Shown piece by piece: positions 20,093-31,433 of a stretch of 64,000 nucleotides of DNA. The stretch covers positions 5,087,001-5,151,000 of the forward strand of contig NZ_CP075566.1 of NCBI RefSeq assembly GCF_018502625.1. The letters run 5' to 3'. The notes below the pieces were generated by a model. It was not told where the DNA came from and made no database searches. It saw only the letters and a list, made by a program, of their open reading frames with translations. This DNA is from Pseudomonas hormoni. Its GTDB lineage: Bacteria > Pseudomonadota > Gammaproteobacteria > Pseudomonadales > Pseudomonadaceae. The stretch's first letter is position 1, and each line of letters starts with the position of its first letter. Position numbers and translations under genes: made by a program.

Positions 20093-22891
20093 ATGGCATT
20101 GAAATCCCCCGCGTTTCGTAAAAAATTTCCGTTGTTGGTCACCGGCAGTCTGCTGGCCCTGCAACCTCTAGCCACTTCGTTCGTGGTCGCCGCGGAACAG
20201 TATGACTGCTCAGTCTCTGCTTCGGGTGCCTGGAACTGTGCGCCAAAGACGCCGGCGGCTGCATTGCCACCGCGTCCCGTCCATGACGGCAGCGCAGTCT
20301 CCGCGACCGGTGAAGCCCCGGCCGAGAGCGCCACCGGCGAAGACACCGGCGCCAAGACTGCGCTGGTCACCGAATCCAAAGGCCGCGGTCTCAAGTCACG
20401 TAGCGAAGACTACAGTCACCTCGACTGGGTTCCGCGCGAGAAGCTCACTGCAGCGCAATTGGCCGAAACCGGTCCTTACTGCTCTGGTTCCTATATCGAA
20501 CCGATTCGTCCTGGCATGAATGACAAGACGAATAAAAGTGACGCTCCGACCTTTGTCGGCGCCAAGGCCTCCCGCTATAAGCAGGACGAGCAGATCGCTA
20601 CCCTCGCGGGCGACGTGGTCTTGCGTCAGGGCAGCATGCAGGCTGAAGCCGACGAGGCGAACCTCTATCAGGCCGAGAGCCGTGGCGAACTGGACGGCAA
20701 CGTGCGCATTCGCGACAACGGCGCGCTGATCGTCGGCGACCACGCCGAAGTGCAGCTCGACACCGGGGAAGCCAAGGTCGACAACGCCGAATACGTGATG
20801 CACAAATCCCGTATCCGCGGTAACGCGCTGTACGCGAAACGTGCCGAGAACGCGATCATCCGCCTCAAGGATGGTACGTACACCACGTGCGAACCGAACA
20901 GCAACGCCTGGCAGCTCAAGGGCAACAACATCACCTTGAACCCGGCCACCGGTTTCGGTACCGCGACCAACGTGACGCTGCGGGTCAAGGACATTCCGGT
21001 CCTGTACACGCCGTACATCTATTTCCCGATCGACGATCGTCGTCAGTCCGGCTTCCTGCCGCCGACCATCGGCACCGGCAGCGATACCGGCTTCCTGCTC
21101 GTCACGCCGTACTACTTCAACCTGGCGCCGAACTACGATGCCACGTTGTACCCGCGCTACATGAGCAAGCGCGGCCTGTTGATGGAAGGCGAATTCCGTT
21201 ACCTGACCAAGTCCAGCGAAGGTCAGTTCGGCGCCGCGTACCTCAATGATGACGATACAGAACGCAGTCAGCAGACCGACTACGAAAAAACCCGCTACAT
21301 GTACAACTGGCAGCACAAGGGTGGTCTTGACTCTCGGGTTTTCACTCAAGTCGATTACACCAAGATCAGCGATCCGTATTACTTCCAGGACCTGCAGACC
21401 GATCAGATTGGCGTGAAAGCCGACGATTACGTCAATCAGCAAGGTTCCGTCACCTATCGTGGCGACAGCTACACCGCTCGTTTGAACGCCCAGGCGTATC
21501 AGCTCGCAACCGTTTCAAACATCACGCCGTATGATCGCCTGCCGCAGCTCACCTTCAACGGTCAGCTGCCTGTGCATCCGAATGGCTTGAATTTCGACTA
21601 CGAAACAGAAATCGTACGGTTTGAGCGGGATCTGGAAACAGGTCAGTTTTCCGATGAAAACGGCATCCTGTCGCCTCGCCTGGACACCAACGTGACGGGC
21701 TTGGCTCGTGCCAACGGTAATCGTCTGAACCTCAAGCCAGGCGTGAGCCTGCCTTTGGATTGGACGTATGGTTTCGTGAAGCCATCGCTCAAGTATCAAT
21801 ACACTCAGTACGACCTTGATCTTGATAGCACCGGCAAGAATGATCTCCTGACGAATCGCAATAGAGCTTCGGCCCTTGGCGAGTCGTTCAGCAGTTCGCA
21901 AAACCGTGGCGTCCCGATCGCAAGCATCGACAGCGGCCTGTATTTCGACCGCAACACCACCTGGTTCGGCAAAAACTATCGCCAAACCCTGGAACCACGC
22001 CTGTTCTACCTGTATGTGCCTGAAGAAGACCAGAAGGACATCCCGGTCTTCGACACTGGTGAATACACCTTCAACTATGCGTCTCTGTTCCGCGACAACC
22101 GTTTCTCGGGCTCCGACCGTGTCGGCGACGAGAACAAACTGTCGCTGGGCGTGACCAACCGCTGGATCGAAGAAGACGGTTTCGAGCGTCAACGCATCAG
22201 CGTCGGCCAGGCCTTGTACTTCAAGGATCGCGAAGTCCAGTTGCCGGGTATCGATGCGAAAACCCGCGACGATGCCCAGGCCAATGTTTCTCCGTACGCG
22301 CTGGAATACGAATACCGCTGGAACCGCGATTGGCGCACGACCGCCGATTACAACTGGGACCCGGACAGCCACAGCCCTCGCTCGGGCAGCGCGATGTTCC
22401 ACTACCAGCCTGAGGACAACCCGAACAAGGTCATCAACGCCGGCTATCGCTATCGTAATGACCAGGTCCGTTACGACCAGAACACCGGTCAATGGTCGGT
22501 GGGCGGCGGTGACTACGGCACTCCGGGCACCCCGGGCTACGTGAAGGACTACTACAAGATCCAGCAGCACGACTTCTCGGTGATCTGGCCGATCGTGCCG
22601 CAGTGGAACGCCATCAGTCGCTGGCAGTATGACTACAACCAAAACCGTACCCTGGAAGCCTTCGGTGGTTTCGAGTACGACAACTGCTGCTGGAAACTGC
22701 GCCTGATCAACCGTTACTGGGTGTCGTATGACGAGTTCAGTCAGAACGCCCCTGAAAACGAGAAAGGCGACCATGGCATCTTCCTACAGATCGTTCTGAA
22801 AGGTCTCGGCGGCCTCACCGGCGCCAAAGTAGAGAGCTTCCTCGACAAAGGCATCCAAGGTTATCGTGAACGTGAAGACCAAGCTTTCTGA
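20093..22891 (+). CDS. lptD: LPS-assembly outer membrane protein LptD
   Basis: 932 residues from [18 protein letters not shown], with a signal peptide ending about residue 34 (VVAAEQYDC). An extended N-terminal segment rich in Ala/Thr precedes the OstA/LptA-like jellyroll (about 145-260, [20 protein letters not shown]) and a large beta-barrel domain. Cysteines near the N-terminus (YDC, WNC, YCSG), in [10 protein letters not shown] and the DNCCWKL pair near the C-terminus fit the disulfides needed by LptD. It inserts lipopolysaccharide in the outer leaflet together with LptE. The in-frame ATG at 19859 would run back into amgK and is not used. The 3' end overlaps surA. Confidence 0.97.
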   Translation: MALKSPAFRKKFPLLVTGSLLALQPLATSFVVAAEQYDCSVSASGAWNCAPKTPAAALPPRPVHDGSAVSATGEAPAESATGEDTGAKTALVTESKGRGLKSRSEDYSHLDWVPREKLTAAQLAETGPYCSGSYIEPIRPGMNDKTNKSDAPTFVGAKASRYKQDEQIATLAGDVVLRQGSMQAEADEANLYQAESRGELDGNVRIRDNGALIVGDHAEVQLDTGEAKVDNAEYVMHKSRIRGNALYAKRAENAIIRLKDGTYTTCEPNSNAWQLKGNNITLNPATGFGTATNVTLRVKDIPVLYTPYIYFPIDDRRQSGFLPPTIGTGSDTGFLLVTPYYFNLAPNYDATLYPRYMSKRGLLMEGEFRYLTKSSEGQFGAAYLNDDDTERSQQTDYEKTRYMYNWQHKGGLDSRVFTQVDYTKISDPYYFQDLQTDQIGVKADDYVNQQGSVTYRGDSYTARLNAQAYQLATVSNITPYDRLPQLTFNGQLPVHPNGLNFDYETEIVRFERDLETGQFSDENGILSPRLDTNVTGLARANGNRLNLKPGVSLPLDWTYGFVKPSLKYQYTQYDLDLDSTGKNDLLTNRNRASALGESFSSSQNRGVPIASIDSGLYFDRNTTWFGKNYRQTLEPRLFYLYVPEEDQKDIPVFDTGEYTFNYASLFRDNRFSGSDRVGDENKLSLGVTNRWIEEDGFERQRISVGQALYFKDREVQLPGIDAKTRDDAQANVSPYALEYEYRWNRDWRTTADYNWDPDSHSPRSGSAMFHYQPEDNPNKVINAGYRYRNDQVRYDQNTGQWSVGGGDYGTPGTPGYVKDYYKIQQHDFSVIWPIVPQWNAISRWQYDYNQNRTLEAFGGFEYDNCCWKLRLINRYWVSYDEFSQNAPENEKGDHGIFLQIVLKGLGGLTGAKVESFLDKGIQGYREREDQAF

Positions 22892-24188
22892 TTGTCTGCG
22901 CCCGCTAGTGCTGGGCGCGCTGTTCCTGGGTACTGCGGCGAATGCCGCGGTACAGTCCATCGATAAAGTGGTGGCCATTGTCGATAACGACGTGGTCATG
23001 CAGAGCCAACTGGACCAGCGCGTTCATGAAGTTCAGCAAACCATCGCCAAACGCGGCGCTTCCGCGCCGCCGGCCAGCGTGCTGGATCAGCAGGTGCTTG
23101 AGCGTCTGATCGTCGAGAACCTGCAACTGCAGATCGGCGAACGCTCCGGCATCCGCATTACCGATGAAGAGCTGAACCAGGCTGTCGGCACCATTGCCCA
23201 GCGCAATAACATGTCGATTGAACAATTCCGCGCCGCACTGACTCGCGATGGTCTGTCTTACGACGACGCCCGTGAACAGATTCGCCGCGAAATGGTCATC
23301 AGCCGTGTGCGTCAACGCCGTGTCGCCGAACGCATCCAGGTGTCCGAACAGGAAGTGAAGAACTTCCTCGCCTCTGACCTTGGCAAAATGCAGTTGTCCG
23401 AAGAATTCCGTCTGGCCAACATCCTGATTCCTACGCCGGAAAGCGCTAACTCCGACGCGATTCAGAATGCAGCCAAACAGGCAGACGCGGTTTACCAGCA
23501 GCTCAAGCAAGGCGCTGACTTCGGTCAGTTGGCAATCGCCAAATCCGCCAGCGAAACCGCACTGGAAGGCGGCGACATGGGCTGGCGTAAAGCCGCTCAA
23601 TTGCCACCTCCGTTCGATCGCATGCTGAGCACCATGACGGTTGGCGACGTTACCCAGCCAATGCGCACGCCGGGCGGCTTCATCATCCTGAAGATCCTCG
23701 ACAAGCGTGGCGGCGAGACCCAGACACGTGACGAAGTGCACGTACGTCATATCCTGGTCAAACCGAGTCCGATTCGTGACGAAGCTAAAACCAAGGCTTT
23801 GGCTGAATCGCTCTATACCCGTATCGAAGCGGGCGAAGATTTCGGCGAACTGGCGAAAAGTTTCTCGGAAGATCCGGGTTCCGCCCTCAACGGTGGCGAC
23901 CTGAACTGGATCGATCCGAATGCATTGGTGCCTGAATTCCGCGAAGTGATGGCCAAGACCCCACAAGGTCAGCTGTCCAAGCCGTTCCAGACTCAATATG
24001 GCTGGCACGTTCTGGAAGTCCTTGGCCGTCGCGCCACTGACAGCACGACCCAGGCCCGTGAGCAGCAAGCCATGACCGTACTGCGTAACCGCAAATACGA
24101 CGAAGAGCTGCAAACCTGGCTGCGTCAGATCCGTGACGAAGCGTACGTAGAGATCAAACTCCCTGGTGCAGACCAGGCAGCGCAGTGA
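22866..24188 (+). CDS. surA: Periplasmic chaperone / peptidyl-prolyl isomerase SurA
   Basis: 440 residues with a signal peptide ([15 protein letters not shown]). A SurA N-terminal chaperone domain (about 30-165) is followed by two parvulin PpiC modules (about 175-275 and 285-385; [35 protein letters not shown]). It helps fold outer-membrane proteins, including LptD encoded just upstream. The start is GTG; 22866 has AAGG five bases upstream, while a second GTG at 22872 gives MKTKLSDC, so the true start could be either. Overlap with lptD is 26 bases. Confidence 0.96.
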   Translation: MNVKTKLSDCLRPLVLGALFLGTAANAAVQSIDKVVAIVDNDVVMQSQLDQRVHEVQQTIAKRGASAPPASVLDQQVLERLIVENLQLQIGERSGIRITDEELNQAVGTIAQRNNMSIEQFRAALTRDGLSYDDAREQIRREMVISRVRQRRVAERIQVSEQEVKNFLASDLGKMQLSEEFRLANILIPTPESANSDAIQNAAKQADAVYQQLKQGADFGQLAIAKSASETALEGGDMGWRKAAQLPPPFDRMLSTMTVGDVTQPMRTPGGFIILKILDKRGGETQTRDEVHVRHILVKPSPIRDEAKTKALAESLYTRIEAGEDFGELAKSFSEDPGSALNGGDLNWIDPNALVPEFREVMAKTPQGQLSKPFQTQYGWHVLEVLGRRATDSTTQAREQQAMTVLRNRKYDEELQTWLRQIRDEAYVEIKLPGADQAAQ

Positions 24189-25174
24189 AACCCAAGCGTT
24201 TCGCGCTGACACCCGGTGAACCGGCCGGCATAGGTCCTGACCTGTGCCTGCTGCTCGCCTCGCAAGCCCAGCCACACCCCCTGATTGCCATTACCAGTCG
24301 CGACCTGCTCACAGAGCGGGCCGCGCAACTGGGCGTGGCTGTCGATTTGCTGCCAGTCACGCCTGATGCCTGGCCGGATGTACCCGCGCCAGCCAACAGT
24401 CTGTATGTCTGGGATACACCGCTTAGTGCGCCAGTGATTGCCGGGCAACTCGACAAAGCCAATGCTGCTTTCGTTCTGGAAACCCTTACCCGCGCGGGTC
24501 AGGGCTGCCTCGACGGGCATTTCGCCGGGATGATTACCGCCCCTGTGCACAAGGGTGTGATCAATGAATCAGGCATCGCCTTTTCCGGTCATACGGAATT
24601 TCTCGCTGACCTGACGCATACCGCGCAAGTGGTGATGATGCTCGCGACTCGCGGATTGCGCGTGGCGCTGGTCACCACTCACCTGCCCCTTCGCGAGATT
24701 GCCGATGCAATCACGCCGGAGCGTCTGGAACGCGTCACGCGGATACTGCACGCGGACCTGCAAGAAAAATTCGGCATCGCCCGGCCACGCATTCTCGTCT
24801 GCGGCCTCAACCCGCACGCCGGTGAAGGCGGACACCTGGGCCATGAAGAAATCGACATCATTGAACCTACATTAGAGCGTCTGCGTGGCGAGGGCATGGA
24901 CCTTCGCGGCCCCCTGCCCGCTGACACTCTGTTTACCCCCAAATATCTGGAGCACTGCGACGCGGTGCTGGCGATGTACCACGACCAGGGCCTGCCCGTG
25001 CTGAAATACAAAGGCTTCGGCGCGGCAGTCAACGTGACCCTCGGCTTGCCGATCATCCGCACCTCGGTCGACCACGGCACCGCCCTGGACCTGGCCGGCA
25101 GCGGCAAAATCGACACCGGCAGCCTGCAAGTCGCCCTGGAAACCGCCTACCAGATGGCCGAGACCCGTTTATGA
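24185..25174 (+). CDS. pdxA: 4-hydroxythreonine-4-phosphate dehydrogenase
   Basis: 329 residues, with the PdxA pattern: [65 protein letters not shown] and [16 protein letters not shown] (metal-binding histidines) and [13 protein letters not shown]. It acts in the DXP-dependent synthesis of pyridoxal phosphate. Translation starts at a GTG that overlaps the surA stop, and the gene ends in an ATGA overlap with ksgA, so the three are coupled. Confidence 0.96.
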   Translation: MKPKRFALTPGEPAGIGPDLCLLLASQAQPHPLIAITSRDLLTERAAQLGVAVDLLPVTPDAWPDVPAPANSLYVWDTPLSAPVIAGQLDKANAAFVLETLTRAGQGCLDGHFAGMITAPVHKGVINESGIAFSGHTEFLADLTHTAQVVMMLATRGLRVALVTTHLPLREIADAITPERLERVTRILHADLQEKFGIARPRILVCGLNPHAGEGGHLGHEEIDIIEPTLERLRGEGMDLRGPLPADTLFTPKYLEHCDAVLAMYHDQGLPVLKYKGFGAAVNVTLGLPIIRTSVDHGTALDLAGSGKIDTGSLQVALETAYQMAETRL

Positions 25175-25989
25175 CCGAGCATTACCAACACCGGGCGCGC
25201 AAGCGTTTCGGCCAGAACTTCCTGCACGATGCCGGTGTTATCGACCGCATCCTGCGCTCCATCCATGCCAAACCCGAAGACCGCCTGCTGGAAATCGGCC
25301 CGGGCCAGGGCGCGCTGACTCAAGGCCTGCTGAACAGCGGTGCCCAGTTGGACGTGGTGGAGCTGGACAAAGACCTGATCCCGATCCTCAACCAACAGTT
25401 CGCCGGCAAGAGCAACTTCAACCTGCATCAGGGTGACGCGCTGAAGTTCGACTTCAACAGCCTGAACGCCGCGCCGAACAGCCTGCGGGTGGTCGGCAAC
25501 CTGCCGTACAACATCTCTACCCCGCTGATTTTTCACCTGCTGAACAACGCGGGCATCATTCGCGACATGCACTTCATGCTGCAGAAAGAAGTGGTCGAGC
25601 GCCTGGCAGCAGGTCCTGGCGGTGGTGACTGGGGTCGCCTGTCGATCATGGTCCAGTATCACTGTCGTGTAGAGCACCTGTTCAACGTTGGTCCGGGCGC
25701 GTTCAATCCGCCGCCGAAAGTCGATTCGGCCATCGTACGCCTGGTGCCACACGCGGTACTGCCACACCCGGCCAAGGATCACCGGCTGCTGGAGCGCGTC
25801 GTACGCGAAGCCTTCAACCAGCGCCGCAAGACTCTGCGCAACACCCTCAAACTGCTGCTGAGCAACGACGAAATTACCGCCGCCGGTGTCGACGGCAGCC
25901 TGCGTCCCGAGCAGCTCGATTTGGCGGCCTTCGTGCGCCTGGCCGACAAGCTCAGCGAACAAGTCCTACAGAAGCCCGCCGCCGACTGA
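25171..25989 (+). CDS. rsmA: 16S rRNA dimethyladenosine transferase KsgA/RsmA
   Basis: 272 residues. The SAM-binding motif is [16 protein letters not shown], motif II is [10 protein letters not shown], and the catalytic motif IV is [17 protein letters not shown]. It dimethylates two adjacent adenines in helix 45 of 16S rRNA late in 30S assembly. The name rsmA here (ksgA) is unrelated to the RsmA/CsrA RNA-binding protein that RsmY titrates. Overlaps pdxA by 4 bases; 123 bases precede apaG. Confidence 0.96.
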   Translation: MTEHYQHRARKRFGQNFLHDAGVIDRILRSIHAKPEDRLLEIGPGQGALTQGLLNSGAQLDVVELDKDLIPILNQQFAGKSNFNLHQGDALKFDFNSLNAAPNSLRVVGNLPYNISTPLIFHLLNNAGIIRDMHFMLQKEVVERLAAGPGGGDWGRLSIMVQYHCRVEHLFNVGPGAFNPPPKVDSAIVRLVPHAVLPHPAKDHRLLERVVREAFNQRRKTLRNTLKLLLSNDEITAAGVDGSLRPEQLDLAAFVRLADKLSEQVLQKPAAD

Positions 25990-26112
25990 CAGGCAACAAG
26001 CGTTATCGGGTAGGACACCAGCCCCCATGTCTGGTTTACTACTCGATACTTGGCCTAGACTGAGTGACATCAGCTACGCCCCGCGTCCCGCTTCGTTTTT
26101 AAGGCCTCTTGC

Positions 26113-26493
26113 ATGTCCGATCCTCGTTATCAGGTCGACGTCAGCGTCGTCACCCGCTATCTGGCAGAACAATCGCAACCCGAGCAAAACCGCTTTGCCT
26201 TCGCTTACACCATCACCGTGCACAACAATGGCGAGTTACCGGCCAAGCTGTTGTCGCGGCACTGGGTGATCACCGATGGTGACGGGCATGTCGAAGAGGT
26301 TCGCGGTGCGGGCGTTGTTGGTCAGCAACCGTTGATCGATGCCGGCGAAAGCCACACTTACAGCAGCGGTACCGTCATGACCTCCAAGGTCGGTACGATG
26401 CAGGGCACCTATGAAATGGTTGCCGATGACGGTAAGCACTTTGACGCCATCATCGCCCCATTCCGCCTGGCGGTGCCCGGGGCCCTGCACTGA
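26113..26493 (+). CDS. apaG: ApaG/CorD protein
   Basis: 126 residues, the usual length of ApaG, with the FN3-like fold motifs [25 protein letters not shown] and [20 protein letters not shown] plus the C-terminal [13 protein letters not shown]. The biochemical role is not settled; the family is linked with Co/Mg resistance and with ApaH. Its stop shares one base with the apaH start, so the pair is coupled. Confidence 0.94.
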   Translation: MSDPRYQVDVSVVTRYLAEQSQPEQNRFAFAYTITVHNNGELPAKLLSRHWVITDGDGHVEEVRGAGVVGQQPLIDAGESHTYSSGTVMTSKVGTMQGTYEMVADDGKHFDAIIAPFRLAVPGALH

Positions 26494-27374
26494 TGGCGAC
26501 GTATGCCGTCGGTGACCTGCAAGGGTGCCTCGAACCCTTGAAATGCCTGCTCAAGCAGGTCGCCTTCGACCCTGCCCGGGACAAACTGTGGCTGGTTGGC
26601 GATCTAGTCAACCGTGGCCCGCAGTCACTGGAAACCCTGCGCTTCCTTTATAGCCTGCGCGAATCACTGGTGTGCGTACTGGGCAACCACGACCTGCACT
26701 TGCTGGCCGCCGGGAATAACATCGAACGCCTGAAGAAAGCCGACACCCTGCGCGAGATTCTTGAAGCACCGGATCGCGCGGAACTGCTGGAGTGGTTGCG
26801 CCAGCAAAAGCTCATGCATTACGACGAACAGCGCAACATCGCCCTGGTCCACGCCGGCATACCGCCACAATGGTCGCTGCGCAAAGCCTTGAAGTGCGCC
26901 GCCGAGGTCGAAGAGGCTCTGCGGGACGACAACCGTTTTGCTCCTTACCTCGACGGGATGTACGGCAATGAACCGTTGAAATGGGACAATGACCTCAAAG
27001 GCGTGACCCGCCTGCGCGTGATCACCAACTATTTCACCCGCATGCGCTTCTGCACCAGCGAAGGCAAGCTGGACCTGAAGAGCAAGGAAGGTCTCGACTC
27101 TGCACCGGTGGGTTACAAACCCTGGTTCCAGTTCAAGGAGCGCAAGACCAAGGGTGTGAAAATCATCTTCGGTCACTGGGCAGCGCTTGAGGGGCAGTGC
27201 AACGAGCCGGGCATCTTCGCCCTCGATACCGGTTGCGTCTGGGGTGGTTCGATGACCCTGATGAACGTCGACACCTTTGAGCGCCTGCAGTGCAAATGCG
27301 ATGAGCATGGCCATACCCTGCCGCCAGTCGCCCCGCCTATTCCCTTACAAACGTCAGCCAGCGCCCAGCGCTAG
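26493..27374 (+). CDS. apaH: Diadenosine tetraphosphatase (symmetrical)
   Basis: 293 residues of the metallophosphatase superfamily: [50 protein letters not shown] and FGHWAALEG contain the metal and catalytic residues. It splits Ap4A and also removes Np4-type caps from RNA. Starts on the last base of apaG and is followed after 33 bases by glpE. Confidence 0.96.
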   Translation: MATYAVGDLQGCLEPLKCLLKQVAFDPARDKLWLVGDLVNRGPQSLETLRFLYSLRESLVCVLGNHDLHLLAAGNNIERLKKADTLREILEAPDRAELLEWLRQQKLMHYDEQRNIALVHAGIPPQWSLRKALKCAAEVEEALRDDNRFAPYLDGMYGNEPLKWDNDLKGVTRLRVITNYFTRMRFCTSEGKLDLKSKEGLDSAPVGYKPWFQFKERKTKGVKIIFGHWAALEGQCNEPGIFALDTGCVWGGSMTLMNVDTFERLQCKCDEHGHTLPPVAPPIPLQTSASAQR

Positions 27375-27407
27375 ACTGCGCTTTCAGCCGAGCCACAGGA
27401 GCCCGCC

Positions 27408-27737
27408 ATGAGCGAATTCAAACGTATCCCCCCAGAACAGGCCCAGGCCCTGCGCGAACAAGGCGCGGTGGTGGTCGATGTTCGAGACCCTGCAACATTT
27501 GCCGCACTGCATATCGCCGGCTCGAAGCATCTGGACAACGTATCCATCTCGGATTTCATCCGCGCCGCCGATCTTGACGCCCCGACGGTCGTGGTCTGCT
27601 ATCACGGCAACTCCAGCCAGAGTGCGGCGGCCTACCTGATCAGCCAGGGCTTCTCCGACGTCTACAGCATGGATGGCGGTTTTGAGCTGTGGCGTACGAC
27701 TTATCCTTCGGAAACAGCGCAAGGCACTTCCGAATAA
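27408..27737 (+). CDS. glpE: Thiosulfate sulfurtransferase GlpE
   Basis: 109 residues, a single rhodanese domain. The active-site loop is [16 protein letters not shown] with the catalytic cysteine, and the N-terminal rhodanese motif is [16 protein letters not shown]. It moves sulfane sulfur from thiosulfate to acceptors such as cyanide or thioredoxin. It is the last gene of the lptD-to-glpE string and starts after an AGGAG-like site; a hairpin follows at 27749. Confidence 0.94.
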   Translation: MSEFKRIPPEQAQALREQGAVVVDVRDPATFAALHIAGSKHLDNVSISDFIRAADLDAPTVVVCYHGNSSQSAAAYLISQGFSDVYSMDGGFELWRTTYPSETAQGTSE

Positions 27738-27748
27738 TTTTTTTGTAA

Positions 27749-27781
27749 CGCGCAAGCCCCCGGCTCCCGCGGGCTAGCGCG
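27749..27781 (+). terminator. Hairpin downstream of glpE
   Basis: CGCGC-A-AGCCC pairs with GGGCT-A-GCGCG (27749-27759 and 27771-27781) around an 11-base loop. No T-run follows, though a T-run lies just before the stem, so an efficient intrinsic terminator is uncertain. Confidence 0.4.
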
Positions 27782-27844
27782 GTGGCAGACGAACGGTCAG
27801 CCACAACTAATTACGTATCCGCCCTTTATCTCCCGAATTCCCAA

Positions 27845-27854
27845 CTATCCTTAA
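27845..27854 (+). promoter_or_regulatory. Sigma-S-like -10 element upstream of prkA
   Basis: CTATCCTTAA differs by one base from the stationary-phase -10 consensus CTATACTTAA. It lies 180 bases before prkA, predicting an untranslated leader of about 170 bases. The leader holds two inverted repeats: GCCGG/CCGGC (27881-27894) and CTTTCGGA/TCCGAAAG (27915-27939). E. coli yeaGH is sigma-S dependent, which agrees. Apart from this and the glpE hairpin I see no gene in 27738-28034. Confidence 0.5.
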
Positions 27855-28034
27855 GCGCAGGCCATCCAAAACAGGGGAGAGCCGGTACACCGGCGCGCGG
27901 ATCATCGGGAGTAGCTTTCGGAGTAGTCAGTTCCGAAAGAGTTCTGGGGGGTAAACAGCGACTGCCTGTTCGGTTGCTGCCAGCATCGACTGAGTGATCC
28001 GGCGTCGGCTCCACGTATCGAGCGAGGTGACGTC

Positions 28035-29957
28035 ATGAGTATCTTTAGCCACTTCCAACAACGCTTCGAGTCCACACGCCAGGAAGAACTCTCGCTACAA
28101 GAGTACCTGGAGCTGTGCAAAAAGGACCGCAGCGCCTACGTTTCCGCCGCCGAGCGTCTCTTGCTGGCCATCGGAGAACCGGAGCTGCTCGACACCTCGA
28201 CCAACTCGAGGCTTTCGCGAATCTTTTCCAACAAGGTGATCCGCCGCTATCCGGCCTTTGAAGACTTCCACGGGATGGAAGAATGCATCGACCAGATCGT
28301 GTCGTATTTCCGCCATGCCGCTCAGGGCCTGGAAGAGAAGAAACAAATCCTCTACCTGCTCGGCCCTGTCGGTGGCGGTAAATCGTCCCTGGCCGAGAAG
28401 CTGAAACAGCTGATCGAGAAGGTGCCTTTCTACGCGATCAAAGGCTCGCCGGTTTTCGAATCGCCCCTGGGTCTGTTCAACGCCACTGAAGATGGCGCGA
28501 TCCTCGAGGAAGACTTCGGTATTCCGCGGCGCTATCTCAATACCATCATGTCGCCATGGGCCACTAAACGCCTGGCCGAATTTGGCGGCGACATCAGCCA
28601 GTTCCGCGTGGTGAAACTCTATCCGTCGATCCTAAACCAGATCGCCGTGGCCAAAACCGAACCGGGAGATGAAAACAACCAGGACATCTCGGCACTGGTG
28701 GGCAAGGTCGATATCCGCAAACTGGAGGAATTCCCGCAGAACGACGCCGACGCCTACAGCTATTCGGGCGCACTGTGCCGGTCCAACCAGGGCCTGATGG
28801 AATTCGTCGAAATGTTCAAGGCGCCGATCAAGGTGCTGCACCCATTGCTGACCGCCACTCAGGAAGGCAACTACAACAGCACCGAAGGTCTGGGGGCGAT
28901 CCCGTTTACCGGTATCCTGTTGGCTCACTCCAACGAATCGGAATGGCATACCTTCCGCAACAACAAGAACAACGAAGCCTTCATCGACCGGATCTATATC
29001 GTCAAAGTGCCGTACTGCCTGCGGGTCAGCGACGAAGTGAAGATCTACGACAAGCTCTTGTTCAACAGCTCGCTGGCGAAGGCTCACTGCGCACCCGACA
29101 CTCTGAAGATGCTTGCCCAGTTCACCGTGCTCTCACGACTCAAGGAGCCGGAAAACTCCAACATCTACTCCAAGATGCGCGTGTATGACGGTGAAAACCT
29201 CAAGGACACCGATCCGAAGGCCAAGTCGATTCAGGAATACCGCGACAACGCGGGAGTCGACGAAGGCATGAACGGCCTGTCGACGCGCTTCGCGTTCAAG
29301 ATTCTGTCGAAGGTCTTCAACTTCGATCCGCACGAAATCGCTGCCAACCCGGTGCATTTGCTGTACGTGCTGGAACAACAGATCGAACAGGAGCAATTCC
29401 AGGCCGAAACCCGCGAACGCTACCTGCGCTTCCTCAAGGAGTACCTGGCGCCGCGTTATATCGAATTCATCGGCAAGGAAATCCAGACGGCCTACCTCGA
29501 GTCTTACAGCGAGTACGGCCAGAACATCTTCGATCGCTACGTGCTGTACGCCGACTTCTGGATCCAGGACCAGGAGTATCGCGACCCCGAAACCGGCGAG
29601 ATCCTCAACCGCGTGGCACTGAACGAAGAACTGGAGAAAATCGAAAAACCGGCCGGCATCAGCAATCCGAAGGATTTCCGCAACGAAATCGTCAACTTCG
29701 TGCTGCGCGCCCGAGCCAACAACAACGGCAAGAACCCGACCTGGCTCAGCTACGAAAAACTGCGGGTGGTCATCGAGAAGAAAATGTTCTCCAACACCGA
29801 AGACCTCCTGCCGGTCATCAGTTTCAACGCCAAGGCCAGCAAAGAGGACCAGCAGAAGCACAACGACTTCGTCACACGGATGGTCGAGCGGGGTTACACC
29901 GACAAACAGGTACGACTGCTGTCCGAGTGGTACCTGCGGGTCAGAAAATCACAATAA
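28035..29957 (+). CDS. yeaG: PrkA-type serine protein kinase / AAA protein (YeaG)
   Basis: 640 residues, full length for the family. The AAA part has a P-loop LYLLGPVGGGKSSLAEKLK near residue 115, followed by the PrkA C-terminal domain (NEEL-KIEKPAGISNPKDFRNEIVNFVLRAR). YeaG acts with YeaH under nutrient and nitrogen stress; whether its main activity is kinase or AAA-type is debated. AGGTGA precedes the ATG at 28035. First gene of the prkA-yeaH-spoVR operon, which is conserved across proteobacteria. Confidence 0.95.
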   Translation: MSIFSHFQQRFESTRQEELSLQEYLELCKKDRSAYVSAAERLLLAIGEPELLDTSTNSRLSRIFSNKVIRRYPAFEDFHGMEECIDQIVSYFRHAAQGLEEKKQILYLLGPVGGGKSSLAEKLKQLIEKVPFYAIKGSPVFESPLGLFNATEDGAILEEDFGIPRRYLNTIMSPWATKRLAEFGGDISQFRVVKLYPSILNQIAVAKTEPGDENNQDISALVGKVDIRKLEEFPQNDADAYSYSGALCRSNQGLMEFVEMFKAPIKVLHPLLTATQEGNYNSTEGLGAIPFTGILLAHSNESEWHTFRNNKNNEAFIDRIYIVKVPYCLRVSDEVKIYDKLLFNSSLAKAHCAPDTLKMLAQFTVLSRLKEPENSNIYSKMRVYDGENLKDTDPKAKSIQEYRDNAGVDEGMNGLSTRFAFKILSKVFNFDPHEIAANPVHLLYVLEQQIEQEQFQAETRERYLRFLKEYLAPRYIEFIGKEIQTAYLESYSEYGQNIFDRYVLYADFWIQDQEYRDPETGEILNRVALNEELEKIEKPAGISNPKDFRNEIVNFVLRARANNNGKNPTWLSYEKLRVVIEKKMFSNTEDLLPVISFNAKASKEDQQKHNDFVTRMVERGYTDKQVRLLSEWYLRVRKSQ

Positions 29958-29987
29958 CCCGCTGCCGGTCAGACCGGTTGTCGTCAG

Positions 29988-30029
29988 CCAGAGACCTGTG
30001 TACGCATTTTCTGTTACACAGGCCTCTGG
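29988..30029 (+). promoter_or_regulatory. Strong hairpin in the prkA-yeaH spacer
   Basis: Arms CCAGAGACCTGTGTA (29988-30002) and TACACAGGCCTCTGG (30015-30029) pair with one mismatch around a 12-base loop. The 204-base spacer contains no gene. No T-run follows, so an mRNA processing or differential-expression element is more likely than a terminator. Confidence 0.5.
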
Positions 30030-30161
30030 AAGGTGTTCGAAAGTCGGTAGCGAGTTCAGGCAGCATCCAAAGCGCTTGGGGGAGCGTTGAATATCCCTTG
30101 GCTCCCGGTCCGATGCTGCATCACCGCTCGCCCCTTTCAGGACAGCTTCTAAGGAGCAGTC

Positions 30162-31433
30162 ATGAGCTATGTGATCGACCGACGTCTCAATGGCAAGAAC
30201 AAGAGCACGGTAAACCGTCAGCGGTTTCTGCGGCGTTACCGTGATCACATCAAGAAGGCTGTCGAAGAGGCGGTCAGCCGGCGCTCCATTACCGATATGG
30301 AACACGGCGAACAGATCAGCATTCCCGGCCGCGACATCGACGAGCCGGTGCTTCACCACGGTCGCGGTGGCAAGCAGACCGTGGTGCATCCGGGCAACAA
30401 GGAATTCACCAGCGGTGAGCACATTGCCCGTCCGCCCGGAGGTGGCGGCGGCAGAGGCCCGGGCAAGGCCGGCAACTCGGGCGAAGGGATGGACGAATTC
30501 GTCTTCCAGATCACCCAGGAAGAATTCCTCGAGTTCATGTTCGAGGACCTTGAGCTGCCGAACCTGGTCAAGCGTAACCTGACCGGCACCGACACCTTCA
30601 AGACCGTACGGGCAGGGATCAGTAACGAAGGCAACCCTTCGCGAATCAACATCATCCGCACCTTGCGTTCCGCCCATGCACGGCGCATCGCCCTGTCCGG
30701 CAGCAGCCGGGCGAAACTGCGCGAAGCCAAAGAAGAACTGTTGCGACTAAAGCGGGATGAACCGGACAACTTCGGCGATATTCAGGAAATCGAGGCCGAA
30801 ATCGAAAAGCTCAGTGCGCGCATCCACCGCGTTCCGTTCCTCGACACCTTCGACCTCAAGTACAACCTGCTGATCAAACAACCCAACCCCAGCTCCAAGG
30901 CTGTGATGTTCTGCCTGATGGACGTGTCCGGCTCCATGACCCAGGCGACCAAGGACATCGCCAAGCGCTTCTTTATCCTGCTGTACCTGTTCCTCAAGCG
31001 TAACTACGAAAAGATCGACGTCGTATTCATCCGTCACCACACCAGCGCCCGGGAAGTGGACGAGGAAGAGTTTTTCTACTCCCGCGAAACCGGCGGCACC
31101 ATCGTTTCCAGCGCGTTGAAACTGATGCAGGAGATCATGGCCGAACGCTATCCGAGCAATGAGTGGAACATCTATGCCGCGCAGGCCTCCGACGGTGACA
31201 ACTGGAATGACGACTCGCCGATCTGCCGTGACATCCTGATCAACCAGATCATGCCGTTTGTGCAGTACTACACTTACGTTGAGATCACCCCGCGCGAACA
31301 CCAGGCCTTGTGGTTCGAATACGAACGCATCGCCGAAGCCTTTTCTGACACTTTTGCCCAGCAACAACTGGTCTCGGCCGGGGATATCTATCCGGTCTTC
31401 CGTGAACTCTTCCAGCGCAGGTTAGTGACATGA
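30162..31433 (+). CDS. yeaH: YeaH, DUF444 VWA-domain protein
   Basis: 423 residues. The N-terminal part is a conserved basic and glycine-rich region ([38 protein letters not shown]). The C-terminal half is a von Willebrand A-like domain with the MIDAS motif [17 protein letters not shown] near residue 250 and [12 protein letters not shown] near 345. It is the usual partner of PrkA/YeaG. It ends in a 4-base overlap with spoVR. Confidence 0.95.
   Translation: MSYVIDRRLNGKNKSTVNRQRFLRRYRDHIKKAVEEAVSRRSITDMEHGEQISIPGRDIDEPVLHHGRGGKQTVVHPGNKEFTSGEHIARPPGGGGGRGPGKAGNSGEGMDEFVFQITQEEFLEFMFEDLELPNLVKRNLTGTDTFKTVRAGISNEGNPSRINIIRTLRSAHARRIALSGSSRAKLREAKEELLRLKRDEPDNFGDIQEIEAEIEKLSARIHRVPFLDTFDLKYNLLIKQPNPSSKAVMFCLMDVSGSMTQATKDIAKRFFILLYLFLKRNYEKIDVVFIRHHTSAREVDEEEFFYSRETGGTIVSSALKLMQEIMAERYPSNEWNIYAAQASDGDNWNDDSPICRDILINQIMPFVQYYTYVEITPREHQALWFEYERIAEAFSDTFAQQQLVSAGDIYPVFRELFQRRLVT

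Noticed and set aside
27782..27997. A 71-codon frame upstream of prkA
   Set aside because: It covers the predicted promoter and leader hairpins and has no recognisable pattern.
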